Shown: in pieces, positions 47,478-58,455 of the stretch | Layout: each line of letters begins with the position of its first letter | Position numbering within the stretch: the stretch's first letter is position 1 | Origin: Pseudomonadota bacterium | Lineage (GTDB): Bacteria > Pseudomonadota > Alphaproteobacteria > Sphingomonadales > Sphingomonadaceae | Reading direction: 5' to 3' | DNA length: 64,000 nucleotides | Assembly (NCBI GenBank): GCA_029779535.1 | Contig: JAKPAG010000112.1 | Span: 62,001-126,000 of the forward strand | The notes under the pieces: generated by a model | What the model was told of the DNA's origin: nothing | Seen by the model: only the letters and a program-made list of their open reading frames with translations | Databases searched by the model: none | Made by a program: the position numbers and the translations under genes

Positions 47478-48131
47478 ATGCATCAGCCACTTGAAGAAAC
47501 ACGCGCCCGTATCGCCCACGCCGCCAGCATTGCAGGGCGCCAGGCCGGGGATGTCACGCTGGTCGCGGTCAGCAAGACCCATCCGGCCGAAGCGATCGAA
47601 CCGCTGCTTGCCGCTGGCCAGCGAGTGTTCGGCGAAAACCGCGTGCAGGAAGCCCAGGCCAAGTGGCCCGGGCTGCGCGAACGCTATCCCGACATCGCGT
47701 TGCACCTGGTCGGCCAGCTGCAATCGAACAAGGCGGAAGACGCGGTCATGCTGTTCGACTGCATCCATTCGGTCGATCGCCCTTCGCTGGTCAGCGCGCT
47801 GGCCAAGGCGATGGACAAGACCGGACGGCGCGTGCCGTGTTTCGTTCAGGTCAACATCGGCGCGGAAGAACAGAAGGGCGGCTGCGCTATTGCAGAGCTG
47901 CCCGCGCTGCTCGACCAGGCTCGCGCCGCCGATCTGCCGGTGGTCGGGCTGATGTGCGTGCCGCCCGCCGGCATCGAGGCCGCGCCGTTCTTCGCCCTGC
48001 TCGACAAGCTGGCGCGCGACCACGGCCTGCCGGGCCGGTCGATGGGCATGTCGGACGATTTCGAAACCGCGATCATGCTGGGCGCGACCCATGTGCGGAT
48101 CGGTTCAGCCCTGTTCGGCGCGCGGGGGTGA
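47478..48131 (+). CDS. YggS-family PLP homeostasis protein
   Basis: 217 residues, single alpha/beta barrel of the PLPBP group. The PLP lysine is Lys33 in LVAVSKTHPAEAIEPLL, followed by FGENRVQEAQAKW, HLVGQLQSNK, and the C-terminal phosphate-binding SMGMSDDFETAIMLGATHVR with IGSALFG. It carries and regulates pyridoxal phosphate without a known catalytic activity. Short intergenic spaces on both sides; its stop is 3 nt from that of the convergent pyruvate kinase gene. Confidence 0.95.
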   Translation: MHQPLEETRARIAHAASIAGRQAGDVTLVAVSKTHPAEAIEPLLAAGQRVFGENRVQEAQAKWPGLRERYPDIALHLVGQLQSNKAEDAVMLFDCIHSVDRPSLVSALAKAMDKTGRRVPCFVQVNIGAEEQKGGCAIAELPALLDQARAADLPVVGLMCVPPAGIEAAPFFALLDKLARDHGLPGRSMGMSDDFETAIMLGATHVRIGSALFGARG

Positions 48132-48134
48132 TCC

Positions 48135-49592
48135 TTATTCCGCGTGACGGCTGAGCTCGTCGCCGCTGACCGTCACCACGTGCAGCAGGTTGGTTGACCC
48201 CGGGGTGCCGAACGGCACGCCCGCCAGTGCGATCAGCTTCGATCCCGCTTCGGCAAAGCCGTGGCGCAGCGCCATGCGCTTGCCCTTGGCGATCATCTCC
48301 TCGAAGCTGCCGATGTCCTTGGTCTGGACGGCATGGGCGCCCCACAGCAGGGCCAGCCGCCGCGCGATCCGCTGGCTGGGGGTCAGCACCAGCACCGGCA
48401 CGCTGGGCCGCTCGCGCGCGACGCGCCGGGCGGTACTGCCCGAACCCGTGAACACCGCGATCGCCGCAACGCTGACCGTCTGCGCGATCGACGCCGACGC
48501 CATGGCCAGCGCATCGGCGGTGGTGGCATCAGGCCGGACCTGGGTGAAGTGGACCCGCGCGCCGTAGCCGGGATCGCTTTCCACTTGCGCGGCGATCCGG
48601 TGCATGATCGTCACCGCTTCGACCGGCCAGGCGCCGCTGGCAGTTTCGGCCGACAGCATCACCGCATCGGCCCCGTCATAGACCGCATTGGCCACGTCCG
48701 ACACTTCGGCGCGGGTCGGGGCGGGGCTTTCAATCATCGATTCGAGCATCTGCGTTGCCACCACCACCGGCTTGCCGCTTCGGCGAGTCACCTCGACGAT
48801 CCGCTTCTGCAGCGGGGGCACTTCCTCGGGGTTGAGTTCGACGCCGAGGTCGCCGCGGGCGACCATGATGCCGTCAGCCAGTTCGATGATTTCCTCAAGC
48901 CGGCCGATTGCGGCGGGCTTTTCGATCTTGGCCATCAGCGCAGTCTGCGACGTGCCCATCAGCTTGCGCGCCTCGGCCACGTCCTCGGGCCGCTGGACAA
49001 ACGACAGGGCGATCCAGTCCGCCCCCTGGTCCAGCGCGAATGCGAGGTCGCGGCGGTCCTTTTCGGTCAGCGCGGGCACCGGCACCACGGCATCGGGCAC
49101 GTTCACGCCCTTGCGGTCGGAAATCACCCCGCCAACCTCGGCCGAACAGAGGATCGTATCGGCATCGGCGCGGATCACCTTCAGCCGCAGCTTGCCATCG
49201 TCGATCAGCAGGCGCTGGCCCTTCTGCAGGATGCCGAACAGTTCCGGGTGGGGCAGGCAGACGCGCGTGTCATCGCCCGGCGCAGGATCGCGGTCGAAGG
49301 TGAAGTGACTGCCGTGGCGGATCACCGCCTTGCCGCCAGCGAACTGGCCGACGCGCAGCTTGGGACCCTGCAGGTCGCACAGCACGGCCACCGGGCGGCC
49401 CACGTCCTTTTCCACCGCGCGGATCGCGGCGATCGTGGCGGCGTGGGTTTCATGGTCGCCGTGGCTCATGTTGACGCGGAACGCATCGGCCCCGGCGCGC
49501 AGCAGCTTCTCGATCATTTCCGGGCTGCGGCTGGCGGGACCCAGGGTCGCCAGAATCTTGACCTTGCGGCCGCGCGGATCGAACTTTGCCAC
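48135..49592 (-). CDS. pyk: Pyruvate kinase
   Basis: 485 residues. The N-terminal KILATLGPASRSPEMIEKLL, FRVNMSHGDHETH, VLCDLQGPKLRVGQ, the active-site LMAKIEKPAAIGRLEEII, and MVARGDLGVELNPEEVPPLQ, then VVVATQMLESMI and AVMLSAETASGAWPVEAV are all present. It converts PEP and ADP to pyruvate and ATP at the end of glycolysis or the Entner-Doudoroff route. It probably forms a monocistronic unit; divergent from the DUF1244 gene. Confidence 0.97.
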   Translation of the reverse strand: MAKFDPRGRKVKILATLGPASRSPEMIEKLLRAGADAFRVNMSHGDHETHAATIAAIRAVEKDVGRPVAVLCDLQGPKLRVGQFAGGKAVIRHGSHFTFDRDPAPGDDTRVCLPHPELFGILQKGQRLLIDDGKLRLKVIRADADTILCSAEVGGVISDRKGVNVPDAVVPVPALTEKDRRDLAFALDQGADWIALSFVQRPEDVAEARKLMGTSQTALMAKIEKPAAIGRLEEIIELADGIMVARGDLGVELNPEEVPPLQKRIVEVTRRSGKPVVVATQMLESMIESPAPTRAEVSDVANAVYDGADAVMLSAETASGAWPVEAVTIMHRIAAQVESDPGYGARVHFTQVRPDATTADALAMASASIAQTVSVAAIAVFTGSGSTARRVARERPSVPVLVLTPSQRIARRLALLWGAHAVQTKDIGSFEEMIAKGKRMALRHGFAEAGSKLIALAGVPFGTPGSTNLLHVVTVSGDELSRHAE

Positions 49593-49658
49593 TCTTGCAC
49601 CCTTTCACTTCCGCCCCGCGCTATGGCAAAGCGAACCGGAAAACCCAAGGGATACACC

Positions 49659-49994
49659 ATGAGCTGTGCCGAAAATACGAATGCGATCCCCGGAGATCCC
49701 CTCGACGCGCTGGACGATGCGGTCGCCGCCGCCGCATTCCGCCGCCTGGTGCGCCACCTGCGCCACCGTCACGATGCCCAGAACATCGATCTGATGGGGC
49801 TGTCGGGGTTCTGCCGCAATTGCCTGGCCGACTGGATCCGCGAGGCCGGCGCCCCCTATGACAAGGAGGGCGCGCGCGAGGTGATCCACGGCATGCCCAG
49901 CGCCGAATGGAAGGCGCGGTTCCATGTCGAGGCCACGCCCGAACAGCTGGCGCGCATGGCCGAAAGCATGGCCCGGAACGCCCCCGGCCACTGA
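49659..49994 (+). CDS. DUF1244 domain-containing protein
   Basis: 111 residues. The family core is seen in [38 protein letters not shown] and [16 protein letters not shown], including the conserved Cys pair in FCRNC. A small cytosolic protein of unknown function restricted to proteobacteria. An AAGGG sequence 9 nt ahead favours the ATG at 49659 over an in-frame ATG at 49623, which would add 12 residues. GapR follows after 83 nt. Confidence 0.9.
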   Translation: MSCAENTNAIPGDPLDALDDAVAAAAFRRLVRHLRHRHDAQNIDLMGLSGFCRNCLADWIREAGAPYDKEGAREVIHGMPSAEWKARFHVEATPEQLARMAESMARNAPGH

Positions 49995-50077
49995 TTTCCA
50001 CAGGGCGCGTTTTGCCCGAATCCGCACGGGCCGCTATCGCGCCGCCAACCGATTCACCTTGCTTGGAGATTTTCCCG

Positions 50078-50314
50078 ATGGCCGAAGCCACCGACGACCG
50101 CCTGCGCCTGCTGATCGAGCGCGTTGAACGCCTCGAAGAAGAAAAGAAGGGCATCCAGGACGACATCAAGGACGTCTACGCCGAAGCCAAGGCGGTCGGC
50201 TATGACGCCAAGATCATGCGCCAGATCGTCCGCCTGCGGAAGATGAAGCCCGACGACCGCAAGGAAATGGAAGCGATCCTTGATCTCTACAAGGCCGCGC
50301 TCGGCCTCGGTTGA
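50078..50314 (+). CDS. gapR: GapR-type nucleoid protein (DUF2312)
   Basis: 78 residues: [20 protein letters not shown], then [20 protein letters not shown] and [20 protein letters not shown]. This matches DUF2312/GapR, which in Caulobacter forms a clamp around overtwisted DNA and supports replication and chromosome organisation. A long N-terminal coiled-coil helix and a basic DNA-facing surface ([13 protein letters not shown]) are evident. CTTGGAGAT provides a Shine-Dalgarno sequence 9 nt before the ATG. It is widely conserved in alphaproteobacteria. Confidence 0.94.
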   Translation: MAEATDDRLRLLIERVERLEEEKKGIQDDIKDVYAEAKAVGYDAKIMRQIVRLRKMKPDDRKEMEAILDLYKAALGLG

Positions 50315-50374
50315 TCTTCACCGGGGCATTCCTATCTCCTTGGCCAGGATGGCTTTACGAAAGGAATGTCCCCG

Positions 50375-50692
50375 ATGATTTCCACCACCACCGCGCTGAT
50401 CGAAGGCCAGCCGGTCAAGCAGTACCTTGGCATCGTCACCGGCGAGGTGATCGTTGGTGCCAACCTGTTCCGCGACCTGTTCGCCAGCATCCGCGACATC
50501 GTCGGCGGGCGTTCCGGTGCCTATGAGGACGTGCTGGCCGATGCCCGCCGCCAGGCGATTGCCGAAATGGAAGCCGAAGCGGCGAAGCTGGGCGGCAACG
50601 CGGTGATCGGGGTCGATCTCGACTATGAAGTGCTCGGCTCGAACGGTTCGATGCTGATGGTTACCTGCTCGGGCACCGCCGTGGTTGTCTGA
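50375..50692 (+). CDS. YbjQ (UPF0145) family protein
   Basis: 105 residues: [40 protein letters not shown] and [20 protein letters not shown], then [15 protein letters not shown] pentameric dodecin-like fold of unknown function, sometimes called a heavy-metal-binding domain. The start is decided by the ribosome site: AAGGA ends directly at the ATG of 50366, which leaves no room, but lies 10 nt before the ATG at 50375. Confidence 0.92.
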   Translation: MISTTTALIEGQPVKQYLGIVTGEVIVGANLFRDLFASIRDIVGGRSGAYEDVLADARRQAIAEMEAEAAKLGGNAVIGVDLDYEVLGSNGSMLMVTCSGTAVVV

Positions 50693-50749
50693 TCGGCCTG
50701 TCTCGGCTAGGGGCGGGCGCAAATCCACTCCTAGCTGACGGCGTATCCC

Positions 50750-51502
50750 ATGGCAGGCCATTCCAAATTCAAGAACATCATGCACCGCAAGGGTGCGCAG
50801 GACAAAAAGCGTTCTGCCCAGTTTTCCAAGCTGTCGCGCGAAATTACCGTCGCGGCGAAGATGGGTATGCCCGATCCGGACATGAACCCCCGCCTGCGCG
50901 CCGCGGTCAATGCGGCCAAGGCGCAGTCGATGCCCAAGGACAACATCCAGCGCGCGATCGACAAGGCGAGCAAGGGCGACGGCGAGAATTACGAGGAAGT
51001 GCGCTACGAAGGCTACGGTCCGGGCGGCGTTGCCCTGATCGTCGAGGCGCTGACCGACAATCGCAACCGCACCGCCACCAATGTGCGCACCGCCTTTGCC
51101 AAGAACGGCGGCAACCTGGGTGCCAGCGGCGCGGTCAGCCATGGGTTCGACCGGCTGGGGCTGATCGAATACCCGGTGAAGGCCGGTGACGAGGACAAGG
51201 TGCTGGAAGCCGCGATCGAAGCCGGCGCCGAAGATGTCGAAAGCGACATGGGCGAAGAAGGCGGCCACTCGATCTGGACCAGCGTCGATTCGCTGCACGA
51301 AGTCGCCAAGGCGCTCGAAGCCGTGCTGGGCGAAGCCGAAGGGGTCAAGCTGGCCTGGCGCCCCGGCCTCAAGGTCGATGTCGATGAAGACACCGCCCGC
51401 ACCCTGCTCAAGCTGGTCGACACACTGGACGATGACGACGACGTCCAGACCGTGTGGGGCAACTACGAGATCTCGGATGCGGTGATGGAGAAGCTGGGCT
51501 GA
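50750..51502 (+). CDS. yebC: YebC/PmpR family DNA-binding/translation factor
   Basis: 250 residues, full length: [20 protein letters not shown], then [20 protein letters not shown] and [40 protein letters not shown] and [20 protein letters not shown]. Historically a transcriptional regulator; recent work ties the family to translation of proline stretches. It is directly upstream of ruvC, the usual yebC-ruvCAB order of proteobacteria. Its stop overlaps the presumed CTG start of ruvC. Confidence 0.97.
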   Translation: MAGHSKFKNIMHRKGAQDKKRSAQFSKLSREITVAAKMGMPDPDMNPRLRAAVNAAKAQSMPKDNIQRAIDKASKGDGENYEEVRYEGYGPGGVALIVEALTDNRNRTATNVRTAFAKNGGNLGASGAVSHGFDRLGLIEYPVKAGDEDKVLEAAIEAGAEDVESDMGEEGGHSIWTSVDSLHEVAKALEAVLGEAEGVKLAWRPGLKVDVDEDTARTLLKLVDTLDDDDDVQTVWGNYEISDAVMEKLG

Positions 51503-51999
51503 TCATCATCGGCCTCGACCCCTCCCTCAGCTGCACTGGCTGGGGGGTGGTCGCCAGAAGCGGCAACCGGCTGACCCATATCGCCAACGGGCAGGTGAAA
51601 ACCGATCCGGGGCAGAGCCTGCCCGAACGCCTCGTCACGCTCGACCGGGAACTGACCGACGTGATCCTGCGTCACCGCCCCGATACGGGCGCGGTGGAAG
51701 AAGTGTTCGTCAACAAGAACCCGCAATCCACGCTCAAGCTGGGGCAGGCGCGCGGCGTCTGCCTGCTCGCGCTGGCCCGCGCCGGGCTGGGCGTGGCCGA
51801 ATATGCGCCCAGCTTGATCAAGAAGGCCGTCGTCGGCACCGGCGGGGCGGAAAAGGCGCAGGTCCAGGCCATGCTGAAAGTGCTGCTGCCCGGCGTGAAG
51901 CTGGCCGGAGCGGACGCGGCGGACGCGCTGGCCGTGGCGATTGCCCATGCGCACCTGCTGGGCAGTCCTGCAAGCAAGGGTTCAGCATCGCTGCGCTAG
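51499..51999 (+). CDS. ruvC: Crossover junction endodeoxyribonuclease RuvC
   Basis: 166 residues if started at CTG 51499. Catalytic acids are Asp7 ([13 protein letters not shown]), Glu67/68 ([10 protein letters not shown]), Asp139 and Asp142 ([16 protein letters not shown]), nearly the same numbering as E. coli RuvC, which supports this start. GGAG lies 8 nt upstream of the CTG, inside the end of yebC. The only in-frame ATG, at 51454, would add 15 residues read from yebC sequence. RuvC resolves Holliday junctions with RuvAB. Confidence 0.92.
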   Translation: MIIIGLDPSLSCTGWGVVARSGNRLTHIANGQVKTDPGQSLPERLVTLDRELTDVILRHRPDTGAVEEVFVNKNPQSTLKLGQARGVCLLALARAGLGVAEYAPSLIKKAVVGTGGAEKAQVQAMLKVLLPGVKLAGADAADALAVAIAHAHLLGSPASKGSASLR

Positions 52000-52035
52000 G
52001 CATCCGCGCTTTCGGGGGCTCAACCGGAGGTGTTC

Positions 52036-52377
52036 ATGCCGCATGTTGCCAAAACCGCCGCGCTTGCCGCCATGGCCGGGCTTGCCCTGTCGGGCTGCGT
52101 CGCCAGCCGCTACCAGATCGCCGATGCGCTGATGCGCTATGGGCTGGATCGCAACCAGGCGAGCTGCGCCTCCGAATTCCTGCGCGGGCACCTGACCACC
52201 GGGCAGGTCGACCGGCTGGCCCGCGCCGCGCGCGACTATCGCCGTGATGGGCCGATGACCTTTGGCGATCTCGTCCGCGTTGCCGGCTCGCTGCGGGATG
52301 GCGAAACCATGCTGCAGGTCGGCGGCGCGGCTCTGGCCTGCAAGCTGGGGGCGGATATTCGCCTGCCGCGGCTTTGA
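52036..52377 (+). CDS. Hypothetical small lipoprotein between ruvC and ruvA
   Basis: 113 residues: a signal with lipobox LALSGC (MPHVAKTAALAAMAGLALSG, Cys21), then a mostly helical mature part (YQIADALMRYGLDRNQASCA, EFLRGHLTTGQVDRLARAAR) with two more cysteines (ASCASE and ALACK) that may pair. I do not recognise a family. CGGAGG lies 5 nt before the ATG. It interrupts the usual ruvC-ruvA adjacency and is probably part of the same operon. Confidence 0.75.
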   Translation: MPHVAKTAALAAMAGLALSGCVASRYQIADALMRYGLDRNQASCASEFLRGHLTTGQVDRLARAARDYRRDGPMTFGDLVRVAGSLRDGETMLQVGGAALACKLGADIRLPRL

Positions 52378-52448
52378 CCGCCCCGGTCCCTATCGGATAA
52401 TTCGCGCGGCGGATTGCCAGCCGGGTGGTTTTGCGGCAGGAACAAACC

Positions 52449-53048
52449 ATGATCGCAAAGCTCACCGGCCTGCTCGATGATTTTGGCCCCGATTGGGCGG
52501 TGATCGACGTGGCCGGGGTGGGCTATCTCGTCCACGCCAGCGCCAAGACGCTGGATGCCATGGGCGTGCGGGGGGACCGGGTGACGGTCCACACCGAGCT
52601 GCAGGTCAGCGAAAACGACATGCGCCTGATCGGCTTCGCCAGCGGCGATGAACGCGCCTGGTTCCGCCTGCTGACCGGGGTCCAGGGCGTGGGATCCAAG
52701 ATGGCGCTGGCCGTCCTTTCCGCCCTCTCGGTCGAAGACCTGCGGCGCGCCTGTGCCGGCGGCGATACCGCCATGGTCGCCCGCGCGCAGGGCGTGGGAC
52801 CGAAGCTGGCGGCCCGCATTGTCAACGAACTCAAGGACAAGGCCGGCGCCCTGCCCAGCGCCGGGGGCGCTGCCATCGCCGCCGCGCCGCAGGGCTCGGC
52901 CAGCCAGGATGCCGTCTCGGCGCTCCAGAACCTCGGTTTCAAGCCCAATGTCGCCACCGAAGCGGTGGCGCGGGCAATGGACGAACTGGGCGACGGGGCA
53001 AGCCTGGATGCGCTGATCCGGGTGGGTCTGAAGCGGGCGGCGGGATAG
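52449..53048 (+). CDS. ruvA: Holliday junction branch migration protein RuvA
   Basis: 199 residues: MIAKLTGLLDDFGPDWAVID at the N-terminal OB fold, then VGYLVHASAKTL, the helix-hairpin-helix region LLTGVQGVGSKMALAVLSAL and ARAQGVGPKLAARIVNELKD, and the C-terminal domain III (DAVSALQNLGFKPNVATEAV) that contacts RuvB. RuvA binds the four-way junction and loads RuvB. The ATG at 52449 begins at the conserved MIAKL. ruvB starts 3 nt after its stop. Confidence 0.96.
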   Translation: MIAKLTGLLDDFGPDWAVIDVAGVGYLVHASAKTLDAMGVRGDRVTVHTELQVSENDMRLIGFASGDERAWFRLLTGVQGVGSKMALAVLSALSVEDLRRACAGGDTAMVARAQGVGPKLAARIVNELKDKAGALPSAGGAAIAAAPQGSASQDAVSALQNLGFKPNVATEAVARAMDELGDGASLDALIRVGLKRAAG

Positions 53049-53051
53049 GCT

Positions 53052-54092
53052 ATGACCGATAACCCCCTCCTCACCCCCCAACGCACGGTCGAAGATGCCG
53101 ATGCAGCGCTGCGGCCCAAGACGCTGGCCGAATTCGTTGGTCAGGCGGCGGCGAAGGACAACCTGCGGGTGTTCATCGAAAGCGCCAAGTCGCGCGGCGA
53201 GGCGATGGATCATGTGCTGTTCTTCGGCCCGCCGGGGCTGGGCAAGACCACGCTGGCGCAGATCATCGCGCGCGAGCTGGGGGTGGGGTTCAGGGCCACT
53301 TCCGGCCCGGTCATCGCCAAGTCGGGCGATCTGGCCGCGCTGCTGACCAATCTGGAAGAAGGCGACGTCCTGTTCATCGACGAGATCCACCGCCTCAACC
53401 CCCAGGTCGAGGAAGTGCTCTATCCGGCGATGGAAGACCGCGCGCTCGACCTCATCATCGGCGAGGGGCCTTCGGCGCGCTCGGTGCGGATCGATCTGCC
53501 GCCGTTTACCCTGGTTGGCGCGACGACGCGGCAGGGGCTGCTGACCACGCCCTTGCGCGACCGGTTCGGGATCCCGGTGCGGCTAAACTTCTATACCGTC
53601 GATGAACTGGAACGGGTGGTCGCGCGCGGCGCCGGGCTGCTGGGCATCGGCATCGAAAGCGACGGCGCGCGGGAAATTGCGCGGCGCGCGCGCGGCACCC
53701 CGCGCGTGGCCGGGCGGCTGCTGCGGCGGGTGCGCGATTTCGCCCATGTCGCGGGGCAGGGCACGATCGACCGCGTGCTGGCGGACGATTCGCTGACCCG
53801 GCTGGAAGTCGACGCACTGGGGCTCGACGCGCAGGACCGGCGCTATCTCCACATGATCGCCGATATCTACAAGGGCGGCCCGGTGGGGGTGGAAACGCTG
53901 GCCGCGGGTCTGTCGGAACCGCGCGACACGATCGAGGAAGTGATCGAACCCTACCTGATCCAGCTGGGTCTGGTGGCGCGCACCGCACGCGGGCGCTGCC
54001 TGAACGAACGGGGGTGGAAGCACCTGGGAATCACCCCGCCGGGCGGCAGCCAGCAAGGGCTGTTCGAGGGCGACGATACCGCTGCGGATTAA
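53052..54092 (+). CDS. ruvB: Holliday junction branch migration ATPase RuvB
   Basis: 346 residues. Order: [20 protein letters not shown], Walker [13 protein letters not shown] (about 59-67), [20 protein letters not shown] (Walker B), [20 protein letters not shown] (sensor and arginine finger), and a C-terminal winged helix with [20 protein letters not shown] and [20 protein letters not shown]. It forms hexamers that pull DNA through the RuvA-bound junction. It is the last gene of the yebC-ruvCAB group. Confidence 0.97.
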   Translation: MTDNPLLTPQRTVEDADAALRPKTLAEFVGQAAAKDNLRVFIESAKSRGEAMDHVLFFGPPGLGKTTLAQIIARELGVGFRATSGPVIAKSGDLAALLTNLEEGDVLFIDEIHRLNPQVEEVLYPAMEDRALDLIIGEGPSARSVRIDLPPFTLVGATTRQGLLTTPLRDRFGIPVRLNFYTVDELERVVARGAGLLGIGIESDGAREIARRARGTPRVAGRLLRRVRDFAHVAGQGTIDRVLADDSLTRLEVDALGLDAQDRRYLHMIADIYKGGPVGVETLAAGLSEPRDTIEEVIEPYLIQLGLVARTARGRCLNERGWKHLGITPPGGSQQGLFEGDDTAAD

Positions 54093-54246
54093 CCCTTTAC
54101 CCTTGGGATCATTGGCATTTGCCGGCCATTCGGTTCCATAATGGGACAGATGGCCGTGCCGTGTGCGGACCGCAGGCAGAATCCCGATCCGGGACCACAA
54201 AAACACGGTTAACGTGATTGCCGCTTTAACTTTCCTCTGCGTTTTT

Positions 54247-54304
54247 GGCTCTACGGGGGTGTGGAAGCTGCAACCGATGCAGCTGGTTCGCTCCTTGTAG
54301 AGCT
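54247..54304 (+). promoter_or_regulatory. Nested hairpin in the leader of the PEP-CTERM-like gene
   Basis: An outer 7-bp stem GCTCTAC/GTAGAGC (54248-54254 with 54297-54303, extendable by a G-U pair) encloses an inner perfect 7-bp stem AGCTGCA/TGCAGCT (54266-54272 with 54278-54284). It ends 17 nt before the ATG. Such a fold could affect mRNA stability or translation; it matches no riboswitch that I can name. Confidence 0.4.
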
Positions 54305-54320
54305 AAAGAGAGCAGAGCTT

Positions 54321-55340
54321 ATGTCGGTTCGGATGGCACTGGTGAAATTGTCCGCTTTCGCAGCGGGCGGTGCTGTGATCGGGGGTGGGGCGGTGCATGT
54401 CGCCGAAGCGCCGGCGCAGCAGGTGCAATACGTCAAGCATGCCAAGGGCAGCGCGGCGAACAGCACCAAGGCCAAGCGCAAGATCGTGCGGCGCCAGGCT
54501 GCGGCCGAACCGCGCAAGATGAAGCGCATCCGCCGCGTCGTGACCCGCAGCTACAGCTGCGCCGCGCCCGAAGCGCCCCAGATGGCGATGGCCATGCCCC
54601 TGCCGCAGCTTCCGCCGATGCCGGCCCCGGCTGGCGGCGGCGGCGAAGTGACCGTGATCGGCGGTTCGGGCGGGTTCGGCTTTGGCGGCGGCTTCTTTGG
54701 CGGCTTCTTCGGCGGCGGCAGCAGCAGTGGCGGTTCGGTGGTGGTTTCGACCACCACTTCGGGTGGCTCGACCTCGACGTCCAGCTCGAGCGGCGGTTCC
54801 TCGACCTCGACCGGCGGGCTGACCAGCACCACCTCCACGGGCGGGATCACCAGTTCGTCGACTACGTCCACCGGCGGCGTTTCCACCTCGACGGGCGGGG
54901 TTTCGACCTCCACCGGCGGTGTCTCGACCTCGACCGGCGGCGTTACCAGCACCTCGACTACGTCCAGCTCGTCGGGCGGGATCACGAGCTCCAGCTCGAC
55001 CAGCTCGGGCAACGTCACCTCGACCAGCTCGTCGTCGGGCAACGTCACCTCCTCGTCGTCGACTTCGGGCAACGTTTCGACGTCCACCTCGACTTCGTCC
55101 TCGGGTAACGTGTCGACCAGCTCGAGCACCAGCAGTTCGGGCAATGTCACCTCGTCGTCCTCGACCTCGAGCTCGACCAGTTCCTCGACTTCGTCCTCGA
55201 CCTCGTCGTCGACGTCCACTTCGACTTCGACTTCGGGTGGCACCGATGTGCCGGCCCCGCCGATGCTGCTGCTGTTCGGCGCGGCGGCAGCGGCCCTGGT
55301 GGGTCGCCGCCGGCTGGGCAAGCGGGCTTCGCGGGCCTGA
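54321..55340 (+). CDS. Ser/Thr/Gly low-complexity protein with PEP-CTERM-like tail
   Basis: 339 residues. Residues 1-30 form a weak signal or membrane segment (MALVKLSAFAAGGAVIGGGA). Then comes a basic region (KAKRKIVRRQAAAEPRKMKR), a Pro/Met stretch, a GGFGFGGGFFGGFFGGG block, and about 170 residues almost only of Ser, Thr, Gly, Val and Asn. The end (VPAPPMLLLFGAAAAALVGRRR plus a basic tail) has the motif-helix-Arg layout of PEP-CTERM signals, with VPAPP in place of VPEP. It is probably exported, sorted by an exosortase-type enzyme and heavily glycosylated (inferred). The ATG at 54321 is preferred over 54261, which lies in the leader hairpin. Confidence 0.8.
   Translation: MSVRMALVKLSAFAAGGAVIGGGAVHVAEAPAQQVQYVKHAKGSAANSTKAKRKIVRRQAAAEPRKMKRIRRVVTRSYSCAAPEAPQMAMAMPLPQLPPMPAPAGGGGEVTVIGGSGGFGFGGGFFGGFFGGGSSSGGSVVVSTTTSGGSTSTSSSSGGSSTSTGGLTSTTSTGGITSSSTTSTGGVSTSTGGVSTSTGGVSTSTGGVTSTSTTSSSSGGITSSSSTSSGNVTSTSSSSGNVTSSSSTSGNVSTSTSTSSSGNVSTSSSTSSSGNVTSSSSTSSSTSSSTSSSTSSSTSTSTSTSGGTDVPAPPMLLLFGAAAAALVGRRRLGKRASRA
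54879..54941 (+). repeat. Three tandem 21-bp units (VSTSTGG)
   Basis: Units at 54879-54899, 54900-54920 and 54921-54941 each encode VSTSTGG but use different Ser, Thr and Gly codons. The repeat is therefore old or kept by selection at protein level rather than the product of recent slippage. Further down, looser SSSGNV(T/S) units recur between 55000 and 55150. Confidence 0.85.
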
Positions 55341-55363
55341 CAGTCAACACCGATACTTGGGGG

Positions 55364-55390
55364 AAGGGCGGTCCGTGTGGCCGCCCTTTT
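55364..55390 (+). terminator. Intrinsic terminator of the low-complexity protein gene
   Basis: AAGGGCGG (55364-55371) pairs with CCGCCCTT (55381-55388) across a 9-nt loop, followed by TTTTCGTTT. It lies 24 nt after the stop codon on the plus strand. Confidence 0.85.
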
Positions 55391-55442
55391 CGTTTGGGCG
55401 CGGCGCGCAGGCCCGATCCTTCAGGCCGCGATCCGCACCAAC

Positions 55443-55474
55443 AAAAAGGGCGCCGTCCGGTCTGGACGGCGCCC
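55443..55474 (-). terminator. Intrinsic terminator of the aconitase gene
   Basis: A perfect 11-bp stem on the minus strand, GGGCGCCGTCC (55474-55464) with GGACGGCGCCC (55458-55448), a 5-nt loop, then five T residues (55447-55443). It starts 25 nt after the acnA stop codon. Confidence 0.92.
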
Positions 55475-55498
55475 CTTGTGGCGCAAAGGCGCGGACGA

Positions 55499-58171
<2,673 letters not shown>

Positions 58172-58340
58172 GCTGCGTGATCTCCTGATGTGGAACGGCC
58201 CTGGGGGAACCTGCGCAGTACCACCGCAGCAGGGCCGGTTCGTCGGCGCCGCCGATGCGCGCGAATCCGCCCTGCGTCAAGTGGCTGGGGAATCTCTTTC
58301 CGGCTCACGCCAGTGCGGAAGGGCCATCCGGCCCTTCCTT

Positions 58341-58424
58341 GCGACGCCGGCCCGCTCCCCCGGCCCAACCACCCGTTAAAGGTACCCTGTGGGTGGTTGG
58401 GCCGGGGGAGCGGGCTGGCGTTGC
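58341..58424. repeat. Large inverted repeat (34-bp arms, 16-nt spacer)
   Basis: Arm 58341-58374 (gcgacgccggcccgctcccc and on to accaccc) and arm 58391-58424 are inverted copies with only two mismatches; 24 bp next to the spacer are perfect. The spacer 58375-58390 contains GGTACC. It lies between the EamA gene and acnA, both on the minus strand, so it could act as a strong transcription barrier or be a mobile palindromic repeat. The rest of 58172-58455 shows no gene. Confidence 0.85.
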
Positions 58425-58455
58425 AAGTTGATCGCGGAGGCGATCAGCGCACCTG

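Noticed and set aside
54551..55321. 256-codon minus-strand frame rich in Glu, Val and Pro
   Set aside because: It is the mirror of the Ser/Thr codon repeats; the plus-strand protein has a start, an export signal and a sorting tail.
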